The notes under the pieces were generated by a model that worked only from the letters and a program-made list of their open reading frames with translations, had not been told where the DNA came from and made no database searches. Of a DNA stretch of 64,000 nucleotides, positions 1 through 9,972 are shown one piece after another. The DNA comes from Flavobacterium sp. N2038 (GTDB lineage: Bacteria > Bacteroidota > Bacteroidia > Flavobacteriales > Flavobacteriaceae). How positions within the stretch are numbered: the stretch's first letter is position 1; the number at the start of each line of letters is the position of its first letter. The DNA lies in the NCBI RefSeq assembly GCF_025947185.1, contig NZ_CP110001.1, forward strand, positions 3,162,001 through 3,226,000. The letters run 5' to 3'. The position numbers were made by a program, and so were the translations under genes.

Positions 1-44
1 CTGACGTAAAATATTATTAAAAAAATGAAAGTTATATTTTTCTA

Positions 45-78
45 CATAAAAAAACACCAACATTTCTGCTGGTGTTTT
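45..78 (-). terminator. Terminator downstream of clpB
   Basis: Inverted repeat AAAACACCA (51-59) / TGGTGTTTT (70-78). On the minus strand it is followed by a T-run, directly after the clpB stop. Seen in sequence. Confidence 0.8.
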
Positions 79-117
79 CTAACTTTAAAAATATATTACT
101 GCATTTAGGTTTATAAA

Positions 118-2721
118 TTATTCTACTGTATGTGTCTGGTTTCTAAATACCAGATTTCCATCAAAAGCATCTATTAAAATAATACTGTCAGTACTAATAT
201 TTCCTGCCAGAATTTCTTTTGACAGTTGGTTTAGAACCTCTCGCTGTACCACACGTTTTACTGGTCTGGCTCCAAATTGAGGATCATATCCTTTGTCTGA
301 TAAATAAGCAATCGCTTCTGGTGTTGCATCCATTGTGATACCTTGTAAAGCCAGCATTTTTGAAACACTCTTTAATTGCAGACTCACAATTCTTGAAATA
401 TTATCCACTGTAAGTGGTGTAAACATTACAATTTCATCGATACGATTAATAAACTCCGGACGAACAGTTTGTTTCAATAATCCTAAAACTTCTGTTTTAG
501 CTGCCTCTGTAGCTGCTTCAACGCCACCTTTTAGATTTTCAAACTTCTCTTGTATAATCTGACTTCCCATGTTAGAAGTCATGATGATAATTGTGTTTTT
601 GAAATCGGCTAGACGACCTTTGTTATCTGTCAATCGACCTTCATCAAGAACCTGCAATAAAATATTGAACGTGTCCGGATGCGCTTTTTCGATCTCGTCT
701 AATAAAATTACAGAATATGGTTTTCTACGAACGGCTTCTGTCAATTGTCCACCCTCATCGTAACCTACATATCCTGGAGGCGCACCAACTAAACGGCTCA
801 CACTGTGGCGTTCCTGATATTCACTCATATCGATACGTGTCATGGCATTTTCATCATCAAAAAGGTATTCGGCCAATGCTTTTGCAAGCTCTGTTTTACC
901 AACTCCTGTTGTTCCTAAAAATAAAAATGTTCCAACTGGTTTTTTCATATCCTGCAAACCGGCACGACTTCTTCTAACGGCATCACTTACCGCTTCTATT
1001 GCTTCTTCCTGCCCCACTACACGCCTGTGTAATTCATCTTCAAGATGCAACAGTTTCTCTCTTTCAGTCTGAAGCATTTTCATTACAGGAATTCCGGTCC
1101 ATTTAGCAATTACTTCTGCAATATCTTCTCTGGTCACTTCTTCTTTTATCAAAGAATTTCCAGATTGAAACTCCTGCAATTGTTTTTGCAATTTGTCCTG
1201 ACGTTCCTGCGCTTCTTTTATTTTTCCGTAACGAATTTCGGCTACTTTTCCGTAATCACCTTCACGCTCTGCACGTTCAGCTTCATATTTAAAGTCTTCA
1301 ATTTCTAATTTTACAGCCTGAATCCCGTCAACAATGTCTTTTTCAGATTTCCATCTGGCATAGATTTCATTTCGTTCTTCTTTCAGATTTGCCAAATCCA
1401 TGCGCAAAATTTTCAGCTTACTTTCTTCTTTTTCACGCTTAATGGCTTCGATCTCAATTTCAAGCTGCATGATTTTACGATCCAAAACATCTAATTCTTC
1501 GGGTTTTGAATTGATTTCCATACGCAATTTAGAAGCTGCCTCATCCATTAAGTCGATTGCTTTATCTGGTAAGAAACGATTCGTAATATAACGTTGCGAA
1601 AGTTCTACCGCAGCAATAATTGCCTCATCTTTGATCTGAACTTTATGGTGTGCTTCATATTTTTCTTTGATTCCACGCAAAATCGAAATTGCACTTTCGG
1701 TATCCGGTTCATCAATTAAAACCTTTTGAAAACGTCTTTCAAGGGCTTTATCTTTTTCAAAATATTTTTGATATTCGTCTAAAGTTGTTGCTCCAATAGC
1801 TCTTAACTCCCCACGTGCCAAAGCCGGTTTTAGGATATTAGCTGCATCCATAGCACCTTCACCCCCACCTGCACCAACTAGCGTATGAATTTCATCAATA
1901 AACAAAACTATATCACCTTCTGCAGAAGTAACTTCTTTTACAACTGATTTTAAACGTTCTTCAAATTCCCCTTTAAATTTCGCTCCGGCAATCAAAGCTC
2001 CCATGTCAAGTGAGAAAACGATCTTATCTTTTAAGTTCTCCGGAACATCACCGTCAACGATTCTATGTGCCAAACCTTCTGCGATAGCTGTTTTACCAAC
2101 TCCCGGCTCACCAATAAGCATTGGGTTATTTTTGGTTCTACGCGTTAAAATTTGCAATACACGACGGATTTCTTCATCACGGCCAATAACCGGATCTAAT
2201 TTTCCAGTGCGTGCTAATTCGTTTAAGTTTTTAGCATATTTATTAAGCGAATTATAGGTTTCTTCAGCTGAAGCAGATGTTACTCTTTCGCCTTTTCTTA
2301 ATTCCTCAATTGCTGCTTTTAAGCCTTTTCCAGTTACTCCCTGATCTTTTAAGATTTGAGAAACTTTACTTTTTGATTCAAAAATGGCTAAAATTAAATG
2401 CTCGATCGAAACGTATTCGTCGTTCATTTTTTGTGCGATAATTTCAGCTTCGTTCAAAGCTTTATTAGCATCTCTGGAAAGTAAAATATCACCTCCTGAA
2501 ACTTTTGGAAAACTCTGAATTGTACTATCTAAAATTTGTAAAAACAAAGGCACGTTTACATTTAATTTTTTTAAAATAAACGGCGCCACGTTTTCATCAA
2601 CTTCAAAAATTGCTTTGAAAATGTGTTCATTTTCAATTTGCTGCTGGCCATTTCGTTGTGCTAATTGTTGCGACAACTGAATGGCTTCCTGCGATTTAAT
2701 TGTAAATTTATTTATATTCAT
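118..2721 (-). CDS. clpB: ATP-dependent disaggregase ClpB
   Basis: Hsp100 chaperone that pulls polypeptides out of cytoplasmic aggregates together with DnaK. The 867 residues are the usual family length. An N-terminal Clp repeat domain is followed by AAA-1 with Walker A GEPGVGKT near residue 204 and the [11 protein letters not shown]alker B. Next come a long charged coiled-coil middle domain (about 400-530) and AAA-2 with GTTGVGKT near residue 602. The C-terminus has the GARPVKR sensor-2 arginine. The ATG start gives a canonical N-terminus. It stands alone and is divergent from the YtxJ-like gene, with a terminator behind it. I found no convincing TAnnTTTG box for it, so any heat-shock control cannot be read from the sequence. 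Confidence 0.97.
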   Translation of the reverse strand: MNINKFTIKSQEAIQLSQQLAQRNGQQQIENEHIFKAIFEVDENVAPFILKKLNVNVPLFLQILDSTIQSFPKVSGGDILLSRDANKALNEAEIIAQKMNDEYVSIEHLILAIFESKSKVSQILKDQGVTGKGLKAAIEELRKGERVTSASAEETYNSLNKYAKNLNELARTGKLDPVIGRDEEIRRVLQILTRRTKNNPMLIGEPGVGKTAIAEGLAHRIVDGDVPENLKDKIVFSLDMGALIAGAKFKGEFEERLKSVVKEVTSAEGDIVLFIDEIHTLVGAGGGEGAMDAANILKPALARGELRAIGATTLDEYQKYFEKDKALERRFQKVLIDEPDTESAISILRGIKEKYEAHHKVQIKDEAIIAAVELSQRYITNRFLPDKAIDLMDEAASKLRMEINSKPEELDVLDRKIMQLEIEIEAIKREKEESKLKILRMDLANLKEERNEIYARWKSEKDIVDGIQAVKLEIEDFKYEAERAEREGDYGKVAEIRYGKIKEAQERQDKLQKQLQEFQSGNSLIKEEVTREDIAEVIAKWTGIPVMKMLQTEREKLLHLEDELHRRVVGQEEAIEAVSDAVRRSRAGLQDMKKPVGTFLFLGTTGVGKTELAKALAEYLFDDENAMTRIDMSEYQERHSVSRLVGAPPGYVGYDEGGQLTEAVRRKPYSVILLDEIEKAHPDTFNILLQVLDEGRLTDNKGRLADFKNTIIIMTSNMGSQIIQEKFENLKGGVEAATEAAKTEVLGLLKQTVRPEFINRIDEIVMFTPLTVDNISRIVSLQLKSVSKMLALQGITMDATPEAIAYLSDKGYDPQFGARPVKRVVQREVLNQLSKEILAGNISTDSIILIDAFDGNLVFRNQTHTVE

Positions 2722-2782
2722 ATTTTTTCGATTTGTGATTGATTATTTGTTTGATTTTCTATAGGATTAAAGTTACGATTTA

Positions 2783-2818
2783 TTGAGGTACATTATTAAC
2801 TCAAATAATTTAACTTTG
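2783..2818 (+). promoter_or_regulatory. Candidate Bacteroidota promoter for the YtxJ-like gene
   Basis: An exact TAnnTTTG element (TAACTTTG, 2811-2818) lies about 110 nt upstream of the ATG. The nearest TTG (2783-2785) is 25 nt away, slightly too far, so only the -7 box is well supported. Confidence 0.4.
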
Positions 2819-2926
2819 CATTGAAATAGACAAAATACATTCCATAGTAAAAAAACAGACAAAATGACGCTAAAAATCAAGTTTTTACTATTTTTAAATG
2901 TCAAAAAGTCGTAAAATAAGCCAAAT

Positions 2927-3316
2927 ATGAGTTTTTTAAATTCAATCTTTGGAAGTTCTGAAAATACAGAAACTCCAAAAAGCAATGTAAACTGGACAGA
3001 ATTAACCGATATTGTTCAATTAATGGAAATCGAAGCCATCTCTAATGAAAAACCGGTTGTAATTTTTAAACATAGTACAAGATGCAGCATCAGCCGTATG
3101 GCGCTAAAACAATTTGAACGAGAGTACGATCTTGAAAATGTAGTTGATCCATACTTTTTAGATTTAATTGCCCATCGTGATGTTTCTAACGAAATCGCAA
3201 GCAGATTTGATGTGTACCACGAATCTCCACAATTGATCTTAATCAAAAACGGGAAAGCAATTTACAATGTTTCGCACAGCGATATTGATGCTGAAGCATT
3301 GAAAAGCAAGATCTAA
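2927..3316 (+). CDS. ytxJ: YtxJ-like bacilliredoxin-family protein
   Basis: Small 129-residue thioredoxin-fold protein of the YtxJ family (bacillithiol system protein). It carries one cysteine at the active-site position, C53 in the STRCSISRM segment. The ESPQLILIKNGKAIYNVSHSDID tail matches the cis-Pro and final strands of a thioredoxin fold. Family knowledge: YtxJ proteins are proposed monothiol bacilliredoxins acting on S-bacillithiolated proteins, and several Bacteroidota make bacillithiol. No bacillithiol synthesis gene is in this window, so the function rests on homology. Single gene, ended by a strong bidirectional hairpin. Confidence 0.8.
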   Translation: MSFLNSIFGSSENTETPKSNVNWTELTDIVQLMEIEAISNEKPVVIFKHSTRCSISRMALKQFEREYDLENVVDPYFLDLIAHRDVSNEIASRFDVYHESPQLILIKNGKAIYNVSHSDIDAEALKSKI

Positions 3317-3320
3317 GTTA

Positions 3321-3485
3321 TAAGTTATAAATTATGAGTTATGAGTTAATTACTTAACTTAGATCACAACAAAATTAAAAACCTGAAATTATTTGTATAA
3401 TTTCAGGTTTTTAATTTTTTATGTCAAGTCTAATTTTTATTCAAATTAGTGATCAACTCATAATTCACAACTCATAATTCACAAT
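3321..3485. repeat. AT-rich inverted repeats flanking the terminator
   Basis: The spacer begins with repeats of the form TTATGAGTTATGAGTTA (about 3321-3347). It ends with their reverse complements, AACTCATAATTCACAACTCATAATTCAC (about 3456-3483). They bracket the central hairpin and may extend pairing around it. The pattern looks like a dispersed intergenic repeat rather than coding sequence. Confidence 0.5.
3377..3412. terminator. Bidirectional terminator
   Basis: Perfect 16-bp stem: left arm 3377-3392, loop TTGT 3393-3396, right arm 3397-3412. A/T tracts on both sides suit the convergent YtxJ-like gene (+) and membrane gene (-). Confidence 0.85.
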
Positions 3486-3490
3486 TAAAC

Positions 3491-4657
3491 TTAAAAACTT
3501 CCTTCTGATCCTCCTCCGCTAAAACCTCCTCCTCCAAATTCCATTGGAGAATCTTGTGGTTTAGCTTCCGGTTTCATTCCAAAGGCAGAAGCAACTACTA
3601 AAGCTTCGGTATTTAAAAATGCATCAGAATTATTGATTCTATCTGACTTAAAGGTTAAACCTGTTTCTTTATGTTTTAATTTTTGTATTGAAAAATAGGC
3701 AATAGCAAACATAACTATTCCACCTATTGTCAACGCCACTTCTATTGGCATCACCGAATAGTAAAATCGGATGGTATAAATAGAAAAAGCTATCGCTAAA
3801 AAGCTGATCCAAAGCATTATTCTGTCTTTTGTTTTTAAGGCTTGTACCAAATAGACAACAGGAACAATAAATGTAAAAGCATAAAAGAAAATGGCAAAAG
3901 GAATGTCTTTACCCGGAAGAATTTCATTATCTAAAAGCATTACAGAAAGCTCTCTGACTACCAGATAATTACAAGAAAGATAAAACAAAACCAAACAGAA
4001 TGCATTGACCAATAAAAGTCCGTTATAATGATATCTTTCAGTCAGATTACTTATTAGTCTTTTACTTAAGAAATAAAATCCCCCAGCAAACAGCATAGCA
4101 ACAAAAGGCAAAATAGTTTTTCCGATTGGTCCAAATTCAAATAAACCGTAAAACAAAATAGCTGAACTGGCGAGACAAAAAACTAACAAAGCCAAAAGAT
4201 GTAAATATCTCGAATACAATAAAAATGAAGCAACTGCTACAAAAGCTGCGATTACTAATTCATAGCCATCAGTTGTAATAGCAATTGCAAATCCAACGTT
4301 TAAAATAGCTCCTAAAATAAAAGCATCATCCAGACCATGATTATAATATTTTTGCGTAGCCAACAATTCCGCTCCAACAAAACCCACTGCTGCAAAAATA
4401 TAGCAGCAAATTTTGAAAAAGAATTCTTCTCCACTAAGACCTAATAAGGAAATCGCGCCGCATATTGATAAGTATAAAAATGATCCTAACAAAAAGAATC
4501 CTAACCTAACCAAAACATTCTTTTGCCTTTTAAAATCGGGCAATTCTTTTTTAATCAAATCTTTTTGCTCTTTACTTATAAAACCTGCATGCTGTAAAGA
4601 ATTTGCTTCATCAAGCAAAGTCAAATCCTTTAACAATTGTTTGTCGTGTGCTATCAT
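3491..4657 (-). CDS. Polytopic membrane protein with glycine-rich tail (DUF2157/DUF4401-like)
   Basis: 388 residues. A short soluble helical N-terminus (LLDEANSLQHAGFISKEQ) resembles DUF2157 proteins and is followed by about ten hydrophobic segments. The C-terminal tail ends GGGGFSGGGSEGSF, a Gly/Ser-Phe ending more often seen on TPM-domain membrane proteins. Its start codon overlaps the upstream gene's stop (TAATG), so the two are translationally coupled and probably form a pair in the inner membrane. No catalytic motif is visible and no function is assigned. Confidence 0.7.
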   Translation of the reverse strand: MIAHDKQLLKDLTLLDEANSLQHAGFISKEQKDLIKKELPDFKRQKNVLVRLGFFLLGSFLYLSICGAISLLGLSGEEFFFKICCYIFAAVGFVGAELLATQKYYNHGLDDAFILGAILNVGFAIAITTDGYELVIAAFVAVASFLLYSRYLHLLALLVFCLASSAILFYGLFEFGPIGKTILPFVAMLFAGGFYFLSKRLISNLTERYHYNGLLLVNAFCLVLFYLSCNYLVVRELSVMLLDNEILPGKDIPFAIFFYAFTFIVPVVYLVQALKTKDRIMLWISFLAIAFSIYTIRFYYSVMPIEVALTIGGIVMFAIAYFSIQKLKHKETGLTFKSDRINNSDAFLNTEALVVASAFGMKPEAKPQDSPMEFGGGGFSGGGSEGSF

Positions 4658-5661
4658 TAGGCAACTTCTTTATTGAATTTTTTAATAAGTTTAATAAATA
4701 CTACTATTGAGCCAATAAAATAGGCCGGCAACAGAAAAATAAACAATTCCCATATATCAGAGAAATCGACATTTTCAAAAACTCTGAACAGGAAAATATT
4801 AAACCCTATATAGGCATAGATAATCATAAAAACATACAACGAAATAGCCTTAAACTCGTAACTTGCTTTATAGAAATAAAAGGTAGAACCTGCTAAAACA
4901 AGGGCAAATAACATCCAGATTAAAGTATCATAACTGGTTAAATTGCTAATAGCCGCAATACTAACGATATGTAATGCAAAAGTTAGAAAGATTAAACTAA
5001 AATGTGTTTTTAGCATAATTCGATTGCTGTATATGGTCCATAAAACTAATAGAACACTTAACATCACAGCAGAATAACTCAAAGTCTGACTTGAATAAAA
5101 ATCATTATTATTTAACAAATCCTGAGGTGATACTGAAAGCCCGACATAAGCCGCCAAACCAGTAACTGCAATAGTTAAAACACTTTTGTTATCGAAATAA
5201 TAGGCACAAAAGAAACTGACTAAGGTAGGAACCAGAGTTGCCAGCCCGTAATGTGTTCCAAAAGGTTTGTACTGAAATTGCAGATATCCGATAAAAATAC
5301 AGGTTAAAATATTTGCTGCCAAAACCAGATATTCTAAAACTGGATTCTCAAAAACTGTTTCTGCTTTCTGAAATCCTTTAGCGTTTTTAAAACAGTAATA
5401 AAAACAAACTACAATAACAATCAAAAGTAACGAAAGAATAGCGATATGACCGATAGTATCAATGTTTTCATAAATCAAGATCCCTATTCCTGATGTAAAC
5501 AACAAAACAGACAAATACAGAAATAGCTTTAACTCTGCATTTAACGAAAAAATATTCAAATTACGATAAGAAGTAATTTCCTGATATTGATTCTCTGTGA
5601 TTAAATTTTTCTCAAATAGTGACTTAGTGGCCTGATCATCAAATTTATTCATGTGTTGCAT
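4657..5661 (-). CDS. DUF2157-family membrane protein
   Basis: 334 residues. The N-terminus (LFEKNLITENQYQEI) is the short soluble segment seen before the membrane domain in DUF2157 proteins. About ten transmembrane helices follow, and the C-terminus is basic. An alternative ATG three codons in (5652) is possible. It overlaps the next gene by one base (TAATG). The two genes share the same architecture and look like ancient duplicates that diverged. Function unknown. Confidence 0.75.
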   Translation of the reverse strand: MQHMNKFDDQATKSLFEKNLITENQYQEITSYRNLNIFSLNAELKLFLYLSVLLFTSGIGILIYENIDTIGHIAILSLLLIVIVVCFYYCFKNAKGFQKAETVFENPVLEYLVLAANILTCIFIGYLQFQYKPFGTHYGLATLVPTLVSFFCAYYFDNKSVLTIAVTGLAAYVGLSVSPQDLLNNNDFYSSQTLSYSAVMLSVLLVLWTIYSNRIMLKTHFSLIFLTFALHIVSIAAISNLTSYDTLIWMLFALVLAGSTFYFYKASYEFKAISLYVFMIIYAYIGFNIFLFRVFENVDFSDIWELFIFLLPAYFIGSIVVFIKLIKKFNKEVA

Positions 5662-5886
5662 TTAAAAAGTACAGATCAAAAATAGTTTTTTTTTATTTAA
5701 CAGGATTTTTATTTAGAAATAAATTACTCCATTACAAAAAGCAATATTGAAGGGTCTTAAAAAAATCTTCCTGCTAAAAATGATAGCACTAAATCTAAAT
5801 TTTTCATAAAAATTATCGACTTTAAAATTAATTAATTACATTCGTGTAATCGATTACAAAAATCAAAATCTCTTAACCAAAATATA
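5662..5886. promoter_or_regulatory. Divergent intergenic region with LacI-type operator
   Basis: This 225-nt spacer separates the membrane-protein pair (-) from the pectate lyase (+). It contains a perfect 14-bp palindrome, TGTAATCGATTACA, at 5845-5858, 29 nt before the lyase ATG. The central CG dyad with TGTAA/TTACA arms is typical of LacI-family operators. No repressor gene is nearby. The rest is AT-rich with no ORF. Confidence 0.6.
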
Positions 5887-7200
5887 ATGAAAAAGAAACT
5901 ATTCGCCTTACTTACTTTTCTAAGCCTGTCGGTATCTGCGCAAAATTATGTGATGTCAACTCCCGAAGGTTATGGAGCGGCAGCAACAGGAGGTGGAACC
6001 ACAACGCCTGTTACAGTTTCAACATATGCAGATTTGACTGCTAAACTAAAACTAACTATACCTCAGGTAATTTTAGTTTCAGGAACAATTCCATGTACTT
6101 ATACCAGTTTATTGATTACAAACAAAACCATTATCGGACTTCCTGGAGCCCGATTAATCAATACTGATCAAACTGCCTCTGGATCTGGAATTTTAAATTT
6201 AAAGCCTGGTTCTGATAATATCATTATCCGGAATCTTATTTTTGAAGGCCCTGGAGCATATGACGTTGACGGTCATGATAATCTTACTTCTGAAGCAACA
6301 AATCTCTGGGTAGATCATTGTGAGTTTCAAGATGGAATGGACGGTAATTTTGATAATAAAGGCGCGGCAGACAATGTAACCATTTCATGGACAAAGTTTA
6401 CTTATTTAAAAACTCCAAAAGCCGGAGGCTCTGGTGGTGCCGATGATCATCGTTTTTCTGATTTAGTAGGTTCTTCCAAAACAGACGCTCCTTCTGATGG
6501 GCATTACAGCATAACTTTTAAGAATTGTTATTGGGCAGAAGGCTGTAAAGAAAGAATGCCACGCGCAAGAAACGCAGAACTTCATATTTTAAACTGCTAT
6601 TATAACACTTCTGTTTCAGGTTCACTTGCAATAGGTTTAGGCGGAGGGAACAATAACACCTCTTGTTATGTTGAAGGAACCGATTTTGCAAAAATTGGAA
6701 CTGCTTTTAAAAATTATGTAAGCACGGATGGAGGAACAATAGGAATTACTTTTGCAGATTGTCTGAATTCGCCAGCCAATTCCGGAACTACAATAACAAA
6801 GCCTTCATATAACTACAGTGTCCTACCAATTGCTAATGTTGCGGGATATATTTCGAACGCTTCTTGCGGTGCAGGAGCAACTCTTCAAGTTAATGCTCAA
6901 GGCGCTGTATCTACGAGCTGTAATAATTTAGGGTTAAATGATAATGTAAACAATCTGGATTTAAAATATTACCCATCAGTAATCAATCGTCTTTTGAATA
7001 TTGATTTTTCAAGTTCAGACAATGGTTTGGCAGAAGTAGATTTATTTTCTTCAAATGGATCAAAAGTATATTCGCATTCCAAAAATGTTTCTCCTGATGA
7101 AAAATTAGAATTGAATGTTGGAAATCTGACCAAAGGCATTTATATCTGTAAAGTTCAAATCAAAAACCGAAGCAAAACTTTTAAACTGGTAAAAAACTAA
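5887..7200 (+). CDS. Secreted pectate lyase (PL1 family) with T9SS type A sorting domain
   Basis: 437 residues. A signal peptide (MKKKLFALLTFLSLSVSA|Q) leads into a right-handed beta-helix domain. That domain has PL1-type segments such as LWVDHCEFQDGMDGNFD, the HRFSDLVGSS segment and CKERMPRAR, which match the calcium-binding Asp and catalytic Arg regions of pectate lyases. The last ~80 residues (from about 350) form a Por-secretion C-terminal domain ending KTFKLVKN, so export by the type IX system is expected. The enzyme would cleave polygalacturonate by beta-elimination outside the cell. It is a lone gene, not in a SusCD locus, behind a LacI-type palindrome that suggests sugar-responsive control. 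Confidence 0.9.
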   Translation: MKKKLFALLTFLSLSVSAQNYVMSTPEGYGAAATGGGTTTPVTVSTYADLTAKLKLTIPQVILVSGTIPCTYTSLLITNKTIIGLPGARLINTDQTASGSGILNLKPGSDNIIIRNLIFEGPGAYDVDGHDNLTSEATNLWVDHCEFQDGMDGNFDNKGAADNVTISWTKFTYLKTPKAGGSGGADDHRFSDLVGSSKTDAPSDGHYSITFKNCYWAEGCKERMPRARNAELHILNCYYNTSVSGSLAIGLGGGNNNTSCYVEGTDFAKIGTAFKNYVSTDGGTIGITFADCLNSPANSGTTITKPSYNYSVLPIANVAGYISNASCGAGATLQVNAQGAVSTSCNNLGLNDNVNNLDLKYYPSVINRLLNIDFSSSDNGLAEVDLFSSNGSKVYSHSKNVSPDEKLELNVGNLTKGIYICKVQIKNRSKTFKLVKN

Positions 7201-7214
7201 ATTTACTTCATAAA

Positions 7215-7246
7215 AAAAGGTCATTGAAACAAATCAATGACCTTTT
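7215..7246. terminator. Bidirectional terminator between pectate lyase and argH
   Basis: 12-bp stem AAAAGGTCATTG (7215-7226) / CAATGACCTTTT (7235-7246), flanked by A- and T-runs. It serves the lyase (+) and the end of the arg operon (-). Confidence 0.85.
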
Positions 7247-7282
7247 CACCTTTTACAGCTCACTTTTTACATTTAACCAAAA

Positions 7283-8563
7283 TTAAAAAGCAGCTTTCAT
7301 TTTATCTTTAATTGCATCAAGACATAAATTATTAATACTGCCTTCGTGCGTGTGTTTGGTTTCTTTTGGAGATTTGTATGTTCCTGCTTCCAATTGTTCT
7401 GCAACAGCTTTGTAAGCGTCTCTAAATGGCATTCCTGCTACAACCATTTCATTTAAAGTATCAACTGTAAACAAGTAATCGTATTTTTTATCTTCTAGAA
7501 TATGATCTTTTACCGTTATGTCTTTTATTGAAAAAATTGCAATATCTAAACAAGCTTTTAAAGTTTGAATTGCAGGAAACAAACCTTCTTTTAAAAGCTG
7601 TAAATCTCTGTGATAACCACTTGGAAGATTATTTGTAATTAAAGTGATTTCGTATGGAAGCGCCTGAATCTTATTGCATTTCCCTCTGATCAATTCGAAA
7701 ACATCCGGGTTTTTCTTGTGAGGCATAATGCTTGACCCTGTTGTAAGATGTGCCGGAAGACCAATAAAATCAAAATTCTGGCTCATATACAAACAAACGT
7801 CCATGGCAAATTTTGACAATGTTCCTGCAACACTTGTCATGGCAAAAGCAACTGTTTTTTCTGCTTTTCCACGGCTCATTTGTGCTGCTACAGCATTGTA
7901 TTTTAAGGTTTCAAAACCTAATTCCTGTGTTGTAAATGTTCTGTTGATTGGGAATGAACTTCCGTAACCTGCAGCAGATCCTAACGGATTCTGGTCTACA
8001 ATTTTAGAAGCTGCGTTCAACATTGTTACATCGTCAATTAAGCTTTCGGCGTAAGCTGAAAACCACATTCCGAATGACGATGGCATTGCGATTTGTAAAT
8101 GCGTATAACCTGGCAATAATACATTTTGATGTTTTTCTGCCGATTCCATCAACAAATCAAACAATGTTTTTACTTGTTCTTTTATGGCTTTTAATTCGTC
8201 TTTTAAATACAAATGAACATCTACCAAAACCTGATCGTTACGAGAACGCGCGGTGTGGATTTTCTTTCCCGCATCGCCTAGTTTTACTGTTAGAAGATAT
8301 TCGATTTTAGAATGTACATCTTCGAAACTGTCTTCGATTTCGAAATTTCCAACGACGATATCTGCAATAATTTCGTTTAATGCATCAACCAAAGAAGTTG
8401 TTTCTTCCTGAGTTAATAAACCAATCTGTCCCAACATTTTGGCGTGTGCAATTGAACCTAAAGCATCGTATTTTGCTAAAACTAAATCCAGTTCACGATC
8501 GTTTCCTACCGTGAATTGTTCGATTTGTTTATCTGTTGGTATTCCTTTTTCCCAAAGTTTCAT
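7283..8563 (-). CDS. argH: Argininosuccinate lyase
   Basis: Last step of arginine synthesis: splits argininosuccinate into arginine and fumarate. 426 residues of the fumarase/aspartase superfamily. HTARSRNDQV lies near residue 103, and the superfamily signature GSSIMPHKKNPD near 275 carries the mobile loop with the catalytic Ser. It is slightly shorter than E. coli ArgH (about 457), as is common in Bacteroidota. It is the last gene of the arg/pro operon, separated from argE by a 60-nt gap that holds a GC-rich palindrome. Confidence 0.97.
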   Translation of the reverse strand: MKLWEKGIPTDKQIEQFTVGNDRELDLVLAKYDALGSIAHAKMLGQIGLLTQEETTSLVDALNEIIADIVVGNFEIEDSFEDVHSKIEYLLTVKLGDAGKKIHTARSRNDQVLVDVHLYLKDELKAIKEQVKTLFDLLMESAEKHQNVLLPGYTHLQIAMPSSFGMWFSAYAESLIDDVTMLNAASKIVDQNPLGSAAGYGSSFPINRTFTTQELGFETLKYNAVAAQMSRGKAEKTVAFAMTSVAGTLSKFAMDVCLYMSQNFDFIGLPAHLTTGSSIMPHKKNPDVFELIRGKCNKIQALPYEITLITNNLPSGYHRDLQLLKEGLFPAIQTLKACLDIAIFSIKDITVKDHILEDKKYDYLFTVDTLNEMVVAGMPFRDAYKAVAEQLEAGTYKSPKETKHTHEGSINNLCLDAIKDKMKAAF

Positions 8564-8578
8564 AGGTACTATTTTTAG

Positions 8579-8611
8579 AAACCCGACAGATTTTAAAAAC
8601 CTGTCGGGTTT
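8579..8611. repeat. Palindromic repeat in the argE-argH gap
   Basis: AAACCCGACAG (8579-8589) / CTGTCGGGTTT (8601-8611), an 11-bp stem. It could act as an internal attenuator or terminator or as an mRNA stabiliser. It resembles the AAACCTGACGGGT palindrome in the argD-proA gap. Confidence 0.75.
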
Positions 8612-8623
8612 AATTTCGTTTAA

Positions 8624-9694
8624 TTATAATTTAAAGAAATCGGTTAGTATTTTGATATACAGGTCGACTCCTTCTTCAATTTCATTTACAAAAATAAATT
8701 CGTCTGCTGAATGCGAACGCAACGTTTCTCCTGGTCCTAATTTCAAAGACTGACAGCTTAAAACCGATTGATCTGAAAGTGTTGGCGAACCATACGTTGT
8801 TCTTCCTAAAGCTATTCCTGCCTGAACTAAACCGTGTGAAACCGGAATAGAGGAAGCGTTTAAATGCATTGATCGTGGCGTTACTTCGGCATTAACATTT
8901 GCTTTTACCACTTCTAAAATTTCAGAATTTGCATAACGATCTGTTACACGAATATCAACAACCAAATCACATTCTGACGGCACTACATTATGCTGTTTTC
9001 CTGCATTAATCTGTGTAACGGTCATTTTTACAGGGCCTAAAACATCTGAAATTTTGTCGAATTTATAGTTTTTAAACCATTCCATTACCGGAATTGATTT
9101 GTATAATGCATTATCATCGTTTTGATGTGCGGCGTGGCTTGCGGTTCCTTTTACTTTTACGTCAAGAACTAACAACCCTTTTTCAGCAACAGCTAATTGC
9201 ATCAAAGTCGGTTCTCCGACAATAGCGCAATCTAATTCTGGCAAGCTTTTTAAAACACTGTTTAAACCATTTTTTCCGCTGCTTTCTTCTTCGGCGGAAG
9301 CCACAATTACAATATTATGCGAAAGATTTTGATTTTCGTAAAAATGTACAAACGTTGCTAATAATGAAACTAAGCATCCTCCTGCGTCATTACTTCCTAA
9401 ACCAAATAATTTGCCGTCTTTTTCGATTGCTTTAAACGGGTCATTGGTGTACGCCTGATTTGGTCGTACAGTATCATGATGCGAGTTTAGTAAAAGTGTT
9501 GGTTTGTTTTCGTCGAAATATTTGTTGAAAGCCCACACATTATTGTTTTCTCTCTTGAAAGGAATTTCATTCTGATTGAACCAATTTTCGATTAAAAGAG
9601 CCGTCTGATCTTCCTCACTTGAAAATGAAGGGGTTTCGATAAGGCTTTTTAATAAACTAATTGCTTCCTGGGTAAGCGTATCTATATTTTTCAT
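8624..9694 (-). CDS. argE: M20 metallopeptidase: N-acyl-ornithine/citrulline deacylase (ArgE-like)
   Basis: Removes the acyl group from the arginine pathway intermediate, probably acyl-citrulline because the operon encodes an acyl-ornithine transcarbamylase. I chose the ATG at 9694 (MKNIDTLTQEAIS), because an upstream extension would need a non-ATG start. M20 zinc ligands are visible: HHD near residues 72-74, the Asp in GLGSNDAGG, AEEESSGKNG with the general base and bridging Glu, GEPT, and the final HSADEF histidine. About 356 residues, typical. In this pathway type the substrate may carry a succinyl rather than an acetyl group. That is an inference from ArgF', not from this protein. Confidence 0.9.
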   Translation of the reverse strand: MKNIDTLTQEAISLLKSLIETPSFSSEEDQTALLIENWFNQNEIPFKRENNNVWAFNKYFDENKPTLLLNSHHDTVRPNQAYTNDPFKAIEKDGKLFGLGSNDAGGCLVSLLATFVHFYENQNLSHNIVIVASAEEESSGKNGLNSVLKSLPELDCAIVGEPTLMQLAVAEKGLLVLDVKVKGTASHAAHQNDDNALYKSIPVMEWFKNYKFDKISDVLGPVKMTVTQINAGKQHNVVPSECDLVVDIRVTDRYANSEILEVVKANVNAEVTPRSMHLNASSIPVSHGLVQAGIALGRTTYGSPTLSDQSVLSCQSLKLGPGETLRSHSADEFIFVNEIEEGVDLYIKILTDFFKL

Positions 9695-9715
9695 TTTGTT
9701 GTGTTCTTGCCGCAA

Positions 9716-9972
9716 AGGCGCTAAGTCGCTAAGTTTTTTGTTAAGCTTTTACTTTCTCAACTAAATAATATGCGACATTTTTAATTGGCGCAAATTTCTA
9801 AAATTAAATTCTAAAAGCACTGCGCAGCCCTATTTTTTTGCCACTAAATGCGCGAATTTTCACAAATTATCTTTTTGTTACAGATTTAAAATCAAAATAA
9901 ACTTTTTGATGTACGTCTAAAATTATTTTCTCTTTTAACAGAAAAATTAGAGTCAATTCGTGGCAACATTTT
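9716..9972. repeat. Dispersed-repeat-like spacer between argB and argE
   Basis: 257-nt gap inside the operon with no credible gene. It contains GCCGCAAAGGCGCTAAGTCG (from 9709) and a split inverted element: GCCACTAAATGCGCGAATTT near 9840 faces AATTCGTGGCAA near 9955. These CGCTAAG and GCCAC...GTGGC elements are reminiscent of intergenic repeats in Flavobacterium genomes. That is recollection and needs a genome search. Confidence 0.5.

Noticed and set aside
5662..5840. Possible small gene in the pectate lyase upstream region
   Set aside because: No frame with credible start and composition; only AT-rich sequence apart from the operator.
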